Positions 21,741 through 32,037 of a stretch of DNA of 64,000 nucleotides are shown here, in pieces. Under the pieces are notes generated by a model. The model did no database searches, was not told where the DNA came from, and saw only the letters and a program-made list of their open reading frames with translations. Numbering within the stretch: position 1 is the stretch's first letter; each line of letters begins with the position of its first letter. Made by a program: the position numbers and the translations under genes. The stretch is from Haliangium sp050303215 (GTDB lineage Bacteria > Myxococcota_A > Polyangia > Haliangiales > Haliangiaceae). Location: the NCBI RefSeq assembly GCF_050303215.1, contig NZ_JBNLBH010000110.1, forward strand, positions 1-64,000, given 5' to 3'.

Positions 21741-22325
21741 CTACTGCACGTACCCCGAGTCGTCGTCCTGGACCAGCACGCCCAGACCGCGCAGCCGCCG
21801 CTCCACCCACTCCGATCGCGTCTCCTGCCACTGCTCGTACAGCTTGATCACATCGCCGCCGGTGAAGTCCACCTGCCTCCGGACCTCCGTGAGCACATCG
21901 ACGAAGCGCGGGAAGTGCGCCGCCAGCTCGCGGTAGATGGAGCCCACGCTCGACGGCCCCGGCAGCCGTCGGGCCAGCTCGCAGTAGGCCGCCTCGCCCA
22001 GCCCGATATAGTAGCTTGCATCCACCAGCCCCCGGCGATCGAGCGAGTTGCCAAAGAACCCCGTGACATACAGGCTGGTGTCCCCAACCTCCTTCAGCGC
22101 CTGCACCCGCGCGGCCGGATCGCCCGAGGCCCGGGCCAGCTTCAGCGACAGCGGCTCGTCCGAGATGCGGCCCGTCACGAAGGCACCCAGCAGCCCGACC
22201 AGGTAGTACTCCGTGGCCTCGGTCGCCTCGACCTGGGCACGATCGAGGGCTTCCGTGACCACATCATGGAAGAACGACTCAACGGAAGAATGCGTGGTCA
22301 AGTGCATCCTTCCAGTCTTCGCCAT
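21741..22325 (-). CDS. Unknown 194-aa helical protein, operon partner
   Basis: A soluble helical protein whose frame continues far upstream as an antisense shadow of groEL. The real start is the ATG at 22325 (MAKTGRMHL) or the ATG six codons later at 22307. Landmarks are YYLVGLLGAFVTGRI, LYVTGFFGNSLDRRG and YYIGLGEAAYCELARRL. No family was recognised. The residue pattern suggests a compact helical bundle with buried Tyr/Phe. Its promoter must lie in the 309-bp region shared with the heat-shock promoter of groES. Confidence 0.7.
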   Translation of the reverse strand: MAKTGRMHLTTHSSVESFFHDVVTEALDRAQVEATEATEYYLVGLLGAFVTGRISDEPLSLKLARASGDPAARVQALKEVGDTSLYVTGFFGNSLDRRGLVDASYYIGLGEAAYCELARRLPGPSSVGSIYRELAAHFPRFVDVLTEVRRQVDFTGGDVIKLYEQWQETRSEWVERRLRGLGVLVQDDDSGYVQ

Positions 22326-22476
22326 AGGCCCGGACTGGGACAAGTTCCACCAAGGTTTCCAGCAGGTTACACGACCCCAGAGAGGGTCTCCCCGAGGGCC
22401 CCGACGAGGCCCCCGCAGACCCTGGTCCAGACTCCCGACCCAGCCTGGATCCCGCGCGAGATCGCGGAGATACGAC

Positions 22477-22504
22477 TTGCGCCCGGGAGAATCGACATTA
22501 AGAT
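22477..22504 (+). promoter_or_regulatory. Sigma-70-type promoter of groES-groEL
   Basis: -35 TTGCGC (22477-22482), 16-bp spacer, -10 TAAGAT (22499-22504). The predicted start site falls just before the CIRCE element at 22514, as in other HrcA-controlled operons. Confidence 0.65.
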
Positions 22505-22513
22505 GCCGCGGTG

Positions 22514-22540
22514 TTAGCACTCGGACTTCGCGAGTGCTAA
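22514..22540 (+). promoter_or_regulatory. CIRCE operator, HrcA binding site
   Basis: A perfect consensus TTAGCACTC-N9-GAGTGCTAA. HrcA binds this inverted repeat and represses chaperonin genes until heat shock. It lies 95 bp upstream of the groES start, right after the predicted promoter. hrcA itself is not in this window. Confidence 0.97.
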
Positions 22541-22634
22541 CAAAACGCTCGCGGCGGCCCGCCCGAGGCCGTGCGCGTACCCTGCAACCGCCCAGATCTA
22601 CAACAAGACCTACATCAGCAGAGGGATCATAGAC

Positions 22635-22922
<288 letters not shown>

Positions 22923-22985
22923 CGACCCGGACCCGAGACCAGTTCCCAACGGTTCCCAACCATCCCAGCCAAGGACGAATACCAG

Positions 22986-24650
<1,665 letters not shown>

Positions 24651-24731
24651 CTCGTCCCACCCAGGCCGGCCTGCCAGCCGGCCAGCGCGTGCCCAGGCCG
24701 GCTCGACGAGCTGGCCGGGCAGCCCGACAGA

Positions 24732-24764
24732 CCCCGCTACGCTGTGCGCGTGGCGGGGTTTTTC
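24732..24764 (+). terminator. Rho-independent terminator after groEL
   Basis: CCCCGC ... GCGGGG stem with additional inner pairing, followed by TTTTT, 82 bp after the groEL stop. It also lies just past the 3' end of the convergent DUF420 gene. Confidence 0.8.
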
Positions 24765-24807
24765 GTCTCCCGCCGCGAGCACCGCCGCCGAGCCGCGCCG
24801 GGCCGAC

Positions 24808-25377
24808 TCAGGTCCCGTAGACCGCGCCCGCGATCGGGTACAGCATCAGGTACACGATCACGCCCGTGATCGACACGTAGAACCACACCGGCCAGGTGAT
24901 GCGCGCGATCTTGCGGTGGGCCTGGTTGCGGCCGCGCCAGGCCAGGTACAGGCTGCGCAGGATCATGGGTACCACCGCGGCGGCCAGGGCCATGTGCGAG
25001 AACAAGATCACCAGGTAGACGATCTTGTCGATGCCGTCGCCGGGGTAGCGGTGGGTGCCCGAGATGGCGAAGCGGGTCAGGTACGAGGCCAGGAACAGGG
25101 CCGAGGTCGTGAACGCGGCCACCATGCACTGCTTGTGGAAGCCGATCCGGCGCCGCTTGATGGCGATGAAGCCGGCGATCAAGAACACCGTGCTGGTGCC
25201 ATTCAGGATCGCGTTGATGGCCGGGTGGACCTGGTCCCAGACCATGTCCGACTGCAGCATGTAGCCCACCAGGGGCACGACCAGGAGCAGCAGCGCGAAC
25301 AAGAGCCACATGAACGGTTTGCCGAAAAACGGCCGGTCTTCGCTGCTGGTGGTGGGGGTCGCGTCGCCGTCGCCCAT
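24808..25377 (-). CDS. DUF420 membrane protein, heme-copper oxidase assembly type
   Basis: A 189-residue membrane protein with about five helices. The ATG at 25377 has GGAGG 8-9 bp upstream; the frame is open further but the sequence there is antisense to nothing real. Features of DUF420 (YozB/CtaM) are His-Pro-Ala-Ile-Asn in the second segment, HKQCMVAAF and YLVILFSHM with conserved histidines. In Bacillus the CtaM protein is needed for maturation of caa3-type oxidase; that is family knowledge. It lies 29 bp downstream of ctaB on the same strand, which supports a role in cytochrome oxidase assembly. Confidence 0.88.
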   Translation of the reverse strand: MGDGDATPTTSSEDRPFFGKPFMWLLFALLLLVVPLVGYMLQSDMVWDQVHPAINAILNGTSTVFLIAGFIAIKRRRIGFHKQCMVAAFTTSALFLASYLTRFAISGTHRYPGDGIDKIVYLVILFSHMALAAAVVPMILRSLYLAWRGRNQAHRKIARITWPVWFYVSITGVIVYLMLYPIAGAVYGT

Positions 25378-25406
25378 TCGCGTCGCCTCCGTGGGGAGCG
25401 GGTTGG

Positions 25407-26303
25407 TCACATGCGGCCGTCGAGCACCATCGCCGTGAACAGCACCGGCAGGTACACGATGGACATCAGGAACACTCGCTTGGCCCAGCGCGGCCCGGCG
25501 CCGGTGCCGCGGACGAGGCCGAGCAGGCCGTAGCCGAGGCAGGCGAGCCCGGCCGCGGCGGCGACCACGAGGTAGCCGAGCCCGGCCACCCCGAGCGGGT
25601 ACAGGGTCAGGCTCACGGCCACCTGCAGCACCAGGTACACGGCGATGCGTCGGCGCGCGGCCGCGTCGCCGCGGGTGCCGGGCACGGTGACCAGGCCGGC
25701 CCGGGCGTACTCCTTGCGGCGGAACATCGCGATGGCGTGGAAGTGCGGGATCTGCCACACGAACAGGACCCCGAACACGGCCAGGCCCGCGACCTCGATG
25801 CGCCCGGTCTGGGCGGTCCAGCCCATCAGCGCCGGCATGGCCCCGGGCACCGAGCCGATCAAGGTGGCCAGGATGGTGCGCTGCTTGAGCGGTGTGTACA
25901 GCATCACGTAGCAGATCAAGGCGATCACGCCGAGCAAGCCGGTGAGCGGGTTGACCCCGAAGGTGAGCAGCGGCACCGCGGCCAGCGCCTGCACCACCCC
26001 GAGCACCAGCGCCAGGCCGGGATCGAGGCGACGCGCCGGCAGCGGTCGGTTCTTGGTGCGCGACATCAGGCAGTCGATGTCGCGCTCCAGGTACATGTTG
26101 AGGGTGTTGGCCGCGCCGACGATCAGGCCGGTGCCGATCATCAGGGCCAGCCACACCGACCACGACGGCGCGCCCGGGGCCAAGCTCATGCCTCCGGCCG
26201 CGGTGAGCAGGGCCATCACCATGATGCTCGGCTTGGTCAGCGCGACCACGTCGGCGAGCGCGGGCAGCGCCGGCGCCGTGCCCATCGACTGGGCCAGCCT
26301 CAT
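25407..26303 (-). CDS. ctaB: Protoheme IX farnesyltransferase (heme O synthase)
   Basis: A 298-residue UbiA-type prenyltransferase that adds farnesyl to heme B to give heme O for heme-copper oxidases. The first Asp-rich motif is in NMYLERDID (69-77), followed by MSRTKNRPLP (80-89), both diagnostic. The second conserved loop WQIPHFHAIAMFRRKEYARAG is present too. About nine transmembrane helices are visible. It is in an operon with DUF420; no oxidase subunit genes are in the window. Confidence 0.95.
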   Translation of the reverse strand: MRLAQSMGTAPALPALADVVALTKPSIMVMALLTAAGGMSLAPGAPSWSVWLALMIGTGLIVGAANTLNMYLERDIDCLMSRTKNRPLPARRLDPGLALVLGVVQALAAVPLLTFGVNPLTGLLGVIALICYVMLYTPLKQRTILATLIGSVPGAMPALMGWTAQTGRIEVAGLAVFGVLFVWQIPHFHAIAMFRRKEYARAGLVTVPGTRGDAAARRRIAVYLVLQVAVSLTLYPLGVAGLGYLVVAAAAGLACLGYGLLGLVRGTGAGPRWAKRVFLMSIVYLPVLFTAMVLDGRM

Positions 26304-26669
26304 GAACTCGCCTCCTCGCCCAACCCCGCTCGGTCGACCCGGCGGCGGGCGGATTCGGGCACCGGCGCGGTCACTCCTCTGGACCGCGCCCGCGGCTGCC
26401 CCTTACATGCGTTCGACATCATCACGGGTCCGATGCACCGGCAACAGCAGCCGCTTCGAGCGCCACTGTCCCGGTGGGTTGGCTACCACGAACCAAGCTT
26501 CGGTGGGGAACGGAATCCCCCGGGTGCGACAATCTGCCGCCCGGGCCGAGCCGGGCGGCGTTCCGGCGGCCGAGATCATGCCCGGTGAGCGGTCAGGAGG
26601 TGTCGCACATCGGCCGTCTGAGGTAGACTCGGCCCGGGTCTTCCGGACCCACGGACGCAGTCACTCCCG
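26304..26669. other. Divergent intergenic region with a GC-rich hairpin
   Basis: 366 bp between ctaB and the kinase gene, which point away from each other. A perfect 9-bp inverted repeat, GCCGCCCGG-6-CCGGGCGGC, lies at 26536-26559. It has no T-run and cannot terminate either gene, so it may be an operator or a leader structure of the kinase transcript. No gene is supported here. Confidence 0.5.
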
Positions 26670-28661
26670 ATGCCCAAATCCGCTCGCTGGACCGTCTCCC
26701 AGCCTCTGGCCGAGCTCCGCGCCGAGGATCTCCGCAGCGAAGGCAGGGTGTTCCGCCATGGTGACCACCTCTACCGCACCACTGGCCAGCACCTGAGCCA
26801 CGGCGGGATGGGCAGCGTATTCCTCATGGAGCGCCGCAGCGAGGCCGAGGGCGAGTCCGAGCCCGTGGTCGGCAAGGTCTTCCACGCCCAGTACCTGTAC
26901 CAGCTTCGCACCGACGAGATCACCGGCCGCGATCACCGCACCACCCTCGACGCCATCGCCCATATCGCCCGCATCGACCACCCCCACCTGCTGCCGGTCT
27001 ACCTGTCCGAGCCCGTGGCCGACAACCACCTGTTCATCTCCCCGCGCAAGGCCGACACTCTGCTCGGGCTGGTGGCCCGGGGCGCGCTGTCGGCGCGGCG
27101 GCGGGTGCGGCTGCTGATGCAGGCCCTGCGCGGTCTGTCGGTCCTGCACGAGAGCCGCCTGCTGCACCGCGACTTCACCCTGCGCAACATCCTGGTCGAC
27201 GCCGCGGGCGAGCACGCCTACTTGTTCGACTTCGACCTCGCCCTGCACCTCGACGGCATCGCCGGGACCACCTACCGCGCCCACTATCAGGGCCGCATCT
27301 TCGGCTCCCCGGGCTTCTCGGTGGCGCCCGAGCTGGTGGCCGAGAACCTGATGGACCGCGCCGTCACCCCGCGGCTCGACATCTACGCCATCGGCGGGGC
27401 GCTGTTTCGGCTGTTCAGCGAGCACACCCCGCACGGCCCCACCACGGACATGTGGGGCCTGCTGATGAACATCGCCGAGGGTTTGGTGTTCGCCGGCCAC
27501 AGCCGTATCGACTACCCCGATGAGGTCCCGTCGCCGCTGCGTCCGGTCATCGACCGCTGCCTGGAGCGCGACCCGGGCCAGCGCTTCGGCAGCGTGCGCC
27601 TGGCGCTGGAGGAGCTCGAGCGCTGCCTCGACCAGCTCGACGACAGCGTGCCCACGGCCACCGGCGGCTTCCGCAAGGTCGAGACCATGATCCACTCCGC
27701 CGCCCCGGTCCCGGACCGCACCGGCACCGGCCGCTGGCGGGCCGAGATCCGCTCGCTGCCGGGGGCGTCCCAGGGACCCTGCGTCACGCCCTCGTTCACC
27801 GATCTGCTCTCGGCCGCGCTCGAGCGCTATGGCTACCGCATCGAGCGCAACCTGGGCCAGGTGCGCGAGCGGCCCATCTATCTGGTCGCCCCGATCCCCG
27901 AGCTGGTGGCCAGCGGCAAGTTCCCCTACGCCAACACCTACCCCAAGATCGTCACCATCGTGAACCTGAACCTCATGCCCGACGCGCAGCAGGCCCTGGA
28001 GCAGTGGTTCGGGAGCTTTTTGCCGGTGCTCGAGTCGGTGCGCCAGGGCCAGTTCACGAGCCTGCACAAGTCGATCTACGACGAGTTCACCGGCTACCTG
28101 ATGCTGTTCAGCGAGTTCGTCGCCGACCCGCGCTTCGGCACCGACCTGGCCGAGCACGCGCTCACCCTGCGCGAGGCGTTTGCGCTCGCGTTCCTGGTGA
28201 TCCGCCAGGTCGGGCACCTGCATGAGCACGGCATGGCCCACAACAACGTGCGCGCCGAGTCGCTGCTGTTCAAGGGCATGCCGGCCACGCGGACGGTGTT
28301 GCCGTGCATGGTCGGGCTGGTCGATCCCGCGCTCGCGCCCGAGGCCCTCGCCGACGACGTGCGCAACCTGGCCGCCCTGATCTTGTCGTGGATGCACCCC
28401 GCCCGCATCGAGGCCGCCGAGCAGAGCCTCCGTCGCCAGGTCGAGGCGCTGCGCCAGCGCCTGGCCGGGATCGCCTTCAGCGAGCTCGCCACGCCGCCCG
28501 CCATCGACGAGCTGTTTGCGCTGGTGGCCAACGCCCTGTCGACCGTGGACGATAATTTTCGGGTGCTGCGCGAGCACCGCGGCGACCTACAGCGCTACCT
28601 GCTGCTGGTCGTCAGCCACGGCCTCTATCACCTGCTGTGGCCGGACACCCGGGCGGAGTAG
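26670..28661 (+). CDS. Eukaryotic-like Ser/Thr kinase with a second degenerate kinase domain
   Basis: A 663-residue soluble protein. The first domain (about 35-325) has the Gly-loop LSHGGMGSVFLM, the VAIK-type Lys69 (VVGKVF), the catalytic HRD at 166-168 with Asn173, an APE motif at 219-221 and Asp237. The metal-binding DFG is DFD at 187-189. The second half (about 375-600) repeats the kinase layout without catalytic residues: HNN at 524-526 in place of HRD, VDP at 551-553 in place of DFG, and DDVRNLAAL for the DxxxLG helix. No transmembrane segment is present. This is a kinase-pseudokinase tandem; the second domain may regulate or recruit. Substrates are unknown. Confidence 0.85.
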   Translation: MPKSARWTVSQPLAELRAEDLRSEGRVFRHGDHLYRTTGQHLSHGGMGSVFLMERRSEAEGESEPVVGKVFHAQYLYQLRTDEITGRDHRTTLDAIAHIARIDHPHLLPVYLSEPVADNHLFISPRKADTLLGLVARGALSARRRVRLLMQALRGLSVLHESRLLHRDFTLRNILVDAAGEHAYLFDFDLALHLDGIAGTTYRAHYQGRIFGSPGFSVAPELVAENLMDRAVTPRLDIYAIGGALFRLFSEHTPHGPTTDMWGLLMNIAEGLVFAGHSRIDYPDEVPSPLRPVIDRCLERDPGQRFGSVRLALEELERCLDQLDDSVPTATGGFRKVETMIHSAAPVPDRTGTGRWRAEIRSLPGASQGPCVTPSFTDLLSAALERYGYRIERNLGQVRERPIYLVAPIPELVASGKFPYANTYPKIVTIVNLNLMPDAQQALEQWFGSFLPVLESVRQGQFTSLHKSIYDEFTGYLMLFSEFVADPRFGTDLAEHALTLREAFALAFLVIRQVGHLHEHGMAHNNVRAESLLFKGMPATRTVLPCMVGLVDPALAPEALADDVRNLAALILSWMHPARIEAAEQSLRRQVEALRQRLAGIAFSELATPPAIDELFALVANALSTVDDNFRVLREHRGDLQRYLLLVVSHGLYHLLWPDTRAE

Positions 28662-28703
28662 CCGGAGCCGGACGCGCGGCCGGCCCGGCGGCCGTGGCGG
28701 CCC

Positions 28704-28724
28704 GGCTCGGGGGCGTCCCGAGCC
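28704..28724. terminator. Possible bidirectional hairpin between convergent genes
   Basis: GGCTCGGG-GGCGT-CCCGAGCC, an 8-bp stem with a 5-nt loop, in the 93 bp between the kinase and the lipoprotein genes. There is no T-run. Confidence 0.4.
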
Positions 28725-28754
28725 CGGGCGTCCGAGCGTCCGGCCGGGTCGGTT

Positions 28755-29345
28755 CTACCGCGCGGCGGTGGACAGCGACACCGTCAGCGTCGGCGCGGTC
28801 GGGTCGGTGGCGTCGACGGTGAACACGTAGTCGCCGTCGGTGGCGATAGTGAGCGTGCTGTCTGTGCCGAACCCGGTCGCGATCTCGAGCGTCACCGCGG
28901 TGTCGAGGGTGACCGTCCGCGCCCCGCCGACCTCCGGCGCGGACCAGGTCTTGTCGTCCGAGAAGCCGTCGTCGGCAACCTTGAAGCCGAGCGGGGAATT
29001 GGCCGTGGTCAGGGCGTAAGTCAGGGTGTAGGTGCTATCGCCGTTGTCGGTGAACAAGTTGGCGCTTTCGAAGGTGAAGCCCTGGGTGCTGTTGGGCAGG
29101 TAGATGTCGTAGCCAAGCCCAGCGGGGGCGTCGATCGAGCTGTCGGCGGCCAGGCTCGCGTCGGGGGTCGTGTCGGCGGCGTCGGGGGCCGGGGCGGCGT
29201 CGGGGGGCCGGGCGTCCGGGGTGCCGCCGCCGCCGCCGTCATCCCCGCACCCGCTCAGCAGGAGGCCGGCCACGGCCAGCGCGGCCACGGGCGTCAAGGT
29301 GCAGCGCATCTGCGAAACCAAGCGACTACGGTTCAATGCTTTCAT
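28755..29345 (-). CDS. Secreted lipoprotein with Pro-Asp-Ala linker and beta-sandwich C-terminus
   Basis: A 196-residue protein with a lipoprotein signal peptide and the lipobox LLSGC followed by Gly-Asp-Asp. A linker rich in Pro-Asp-Ala and Gly follows, typical of myxobacterial lipoproteins. The last 115 residues are Thr/Asp/Ser-rich beta strands with an FKVADDGFS segment that resembles starch- or pullulanase-associated carbohydrate-binding modules. The Lol +2 rule would place it at the outer membrane only if Gly is permitted. Binding partner unknown. Confidence 0.7.
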   Translation of the reverse strand: MKALNRSRLVSQMRCTLTPVAALAVAGLLLSGCGDDGGGGGTPDARPPDAAPAPDAADTTPDASLAADSSIDAPAGLGYDIYLPNSTQGFTFESANLFTDNGDSTYTLTYALTTANSPLGFKVADDGFSDDKTWSAPEVGGARTVTLDTAVTLEIATGFGTDSTLTIATDGDYVFTVDATDPTAPTLTVSLSTAAR

Positions 29346-29520
29346 GTACTTCCTCGAAGAATGTGCAGTTGGTCACAGCAATGTATCACGGGCGCGGCTC
29401 GACCGTGAACAGTCCAGCGCCGCTCCAACGCGGCGGCGTGAAGAGCGCGGTTCAGTCTGCGCCGTGGTATCGGCGGGGCGGCTCGAGGCCTGGAGACCGA
29501 CGTGCACGAGGGCGCGAGGC

Positions 29521-30798
29521 TCAGCGCGAGCGGGTCTTGTCCATCTGCACCATGTCCCCGACCCCGATCTCCTGCAGCGACAGGGTGACCAGACCCGCGG
29601 ACACCCGCTCGCCCACCTGGACGATGCGGATCTCGCCCACCGTGCGGTCGGGGAAGCGGCGGTCGTCCTGACCCACGGTGGCCGACGCCGAGCGCTTTTG
29701 GCCGTAGGCGTCGCCACGGCGGATCACGGTGAGGGTGTTGCCGAGGACGACGCCGTCCTTCTCGCCCTTGTCGATGAACACGACCTGGTTCTGGCCGATG
29801 AGCTGCTCGTCGCCGAACAAGGCCACGATGACGCCGGCGAGCTCGACCTGGTTGGGGCTGGCCGCCACGACTGCGAACTCGCGCGGCAGCGGTCCAACGC
29901 TGGTCCCGCGCTCGATCACGTCGGTGGAGTCGGTGATGAGGCCGCGGGCGCGCTGGCCCTTGGGCGCCTCTTGGATCGTCAGATCGCCCAGGACACGCAC
30001 GTAGCGGCCGATGGTGCGGTTGCTGGTCGGGTGCGTGACCTCACGGGTCTCGGTGTAGATGGTGTACGACTTGCCGACCTCGGGCGGGTTGTTGGACGAG
30101 TACTCGAGGAACACCGAGTCACCCTCGGCCAGCATGGACTTCTCCACCACCGAGCCGACGATGGTGAACGCGTTCTTGCGGGCGGCCTCGTCCACGAACG
30201 CGAACCGGCGCAGCCGGATCGCGCTGCGCTGCCGCGGCGGAGGTCGGTACAGCGGCTGGGGGCGATTGGGCTGAGGGGTCCCGGGGCTCGCCTGCTGGGG
30301 GTCGTCGACCACCCCGAGCGGGACCTCGTCGCCGTCGGGGTACAGGCGCACCCGGTCGCCGGGGTAGATCCAGTGCGGATTGGTGATCTCCGGGTTGTAC
30401 GACCAGATCTTGGGCCACTCCCAGGGATTGTTGAAGTACAGATAGCAAATGTCCCAGAGGGTGTCGCCCGGGCGCACCTCGTGCTCCAAGGGCACGGGGC
30501 CGGCCTGGAAGCCGGGGTCGAAGTTGGGTCCGAACTCGGATTCGAAGCCGGGTCCGGTCACTGCGTCCAGATCCTCGGGCAGCAGGAAGAAGCCGGTGTC
30601 CTCTTCCTGTGCGGCCGCGCCCTCGGGCACCGGCACGACGATCGGCTGCGGCGCGGCCTGAGGCGCTGGTTGCGGCGGGGGCTCGGACGGGCGCGCGCGC
30701 TCGTCCGGGTCCAGGCTGACGTCGACCTGGGCGTGGGCAGCGCCCGCGCCCCAAGACAGCGCCAGCGCGGCGGCGATGATGGCATGACTGCGGCCCAT
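29521..30798 (-). CDS. Secreted LysM-domain protein
   Basis: ATG 30798 (the ninth codon of the longest frame) is preceded by GGAAGG and starts a signal peptide ending in AHAQ. The 425-residue protein has a Pro-rich region, then one LysM domain at about 106-152 (HEVRPGDTLWDICYLYF ... YPGDRVRL), with the Gly-Asp-Thr-Leu turn and an unusually Trp-rich middle. The C-terminal 270 residues are beta-rich with no recognised catalytic motif. LysM binds N-acetylglucosamine polymers, so a peptidoglycan-associated envelope protein is expected. It follows the CpoB-like gene by 20 bp, and the two form an operon. Confidence 0.85.
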   Translation of the reverse strand: MGRSHAIIAAALALSWGAGAAHAQVDVSLDPDERARPSEPPPQPAPQAAPQPIVVPVPEGAAAQEEDTGFFLLPEDLDAVTGPGFESEFGPNFDPGFQAGPVPLEHEVRPGDTLWDICYLYFNNPWEWPKIWSYNPEITNPHWIYPGDRVRLYPDGDEVPLGVVDDPQQASPGTPQPNRPQPLYRPPPRQRSAIRLRRFAFVDEAARKNAFTIVGSVVEKSMLAEGDSVFLEYSSNNPPEVGKSYTIYTETREVTHPTSNRTIGRYVRVLGDLTIQEAPKGQRARGLITDSTDVIERGTSVGPLPREFAVVAASPNQVELAGVIVALFGDEQLIGQNQVVFIDKGEKDGVVLGNTLTVIRRGDAYGQKRSASATVGQDDRRFPDRTVGEIRIVQVGERVSAGLVTLSLQEIGVGDMVQMDKTRSR

Positions 30799-30818
30799 GC
30801 GATGGTCCTTCCTGTACG

Positions 30819-31916
30819 TCACTGCGCGAGGCCCTCGAGGCGCTGGCTCGCCAGCGCCGCCGGACGGCTGTTCGGGAATCGTTCGATCACCCGCTCGAGC
30901 GCCTCTCTGGCCAGGGCCCGCTCGCCCAGGGCGGCGTGGCAGAATCCGATCTTGAGCAGGGCATCGGGCACCTTGTTGCCCCGCGGGTGTTCGTCGAGCA
31001 CCTTGCGAAACTCGACCAGGGCCTCGCGGTAGCGCTTGCGATCATACATCGACTCGCCCAGCCAGTACTGAGCGTTGTCGGCCAGGTCGTGGCCCGGGTA
31101 GGCCTCGATGAGGGCGCGGAAGCCGGCGGCTGCGCCCTCGTGATCGCCGGCCCGGAGGGCGTCGAGGTGGCGGCCGTAGAGCGCCTTGACCTCGGCGCTC
31201 GGGGCCGCGGCGGCGTCGCTTGGGCGTGCGGGCGGGGCGATCGAGCGGGCCCGGCGCTGGACCCGTGGGGGCGCGGGCCGGGCCGCGGCCGGCGGTGGGG
31301 TGGCGGCGGCGTGGCCGCCGGTATGGGCAGAGCGCGCGCTCTCGCCCGCGGGCGAGGTGCGCACATGGGCCGAGACTTTGGGCCCGACCCGCTCGGTCAC
31401 CGCCAGGCGCTCACTCGGCGCGGCGGGCACCTCGTCCGGCACCTCGCGCATTTGGTGGGCGATCGTCGGTGTGGAGGTCGACGCCGACGCGGTCGAGCGC
31501 CGGGGTGGGGCGCTGCGGCGGCGCGGTTCGGGGCGCACGGGCGCGCGCGGCTGCACGCTGCCCGGGCGGGCGGCGTCGCCGACATAGACGATCTCGACCC
31601 CGTCGCTGTCCACTCCGACCACCTGCATGGGGCCGTCTTCACCGGCGACGGGGTCGTCCCACGCCGGCTCCGGGGCCAGGACCTCCACCGGCAGCTCCGG
31701 CACCCGTTGGGCCTCGGCCTCGACCACGCGCAGCTTGAGCATGGACAGCTCGTGTTCGAGCTCGTCGATCTTGCGCTGATCGGAGCGGGTCTGTTCTTCC
31801 AGCTCGGACACCTGCTGGGGTGTGGTCGGCGGCGCCTGAGCGGAGCGACCGCCACACCCGGCGCTCAGGGCCAGGGCGACCAACGACGTGACTGCTGCGA
31901 GATCCCGGAGTCCCAC
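30819..31916 (-). CDS. CpoB/YbgF-like TPR lipoprotein
   Basis: A 365-residue lipoprotein with the lipobox LALSAGC near residue 21. A coiled coil follows (VSELEEQTRSDQRKIDELE), as in the trimerising N-terminus of YbgF/CpoB, then a long disordered Pro/Ala/Arg linker (about 85-245). Three TPRs close it (HEGAAAGFRALIEAYPGHD, REALVEFRKVLDEHPRG, ALAREALERVIERFPNS), the classic tol-pal CpoB repeats. CpoB coordinates peptidoglycan synthesis with outer-membrane constriction in E. coli. tol or pal genes are not adjacent, and the linker is much longer than usual. Confidence 0.8.
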   Translation of the reverse strand: MGLRDLAAVTSLVALALSAGCGGRSAQAPPTTPQQVSELEEQTRSDQRKIDELEHELSMLKLRVVEAEAQRVPELPVEVLAPEPAWDDPVAGEDGPMQVVGVDSDGVEIVYVGDAARPGSVQPRAPVRPEPRRRSAPPRRSTASASTSTPTIAHQMREVPDEVPAAPSERLAVTERVGPKVSAHVRTSPAGESARSAHTGGHAAATPPPAAARPAPPRVQRRARSIAPPARPSDAAAAPSAEVKALYGRHLDALRAGDHEGAAAGFRALIEAYPGHDLADNAQYWLGESMYDRKRYREALVEFRKVLDEHPRGNKVPDALLKIGFCHAALGERALAREALERVIERFPNSRPAALASQRLEGLAQ

Positions 31917-32037
31917 GATGTGCGCATCTTACGAGCGCCCCGAGACGAGGGCAAAAAAGTCGCATTCGGGCCGTGGTGCCGGCGGCTCGACCGGCCGCGC
32001 CGGGGCAGCAGTTACCCCGGCGACGCCGGCCTGGCCC

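Noticed and set aside
26661..28577. 638-residue minus-strand frame
   Set aside because: It is a shadow of the kinase gene, with His/Gln/Gly/Val-rich antisense composition.
29346..29520. Possible small gene between the lipoprotein and LysM genes
   Set aside because: No start with a ribosome binding site and no convincing composition.
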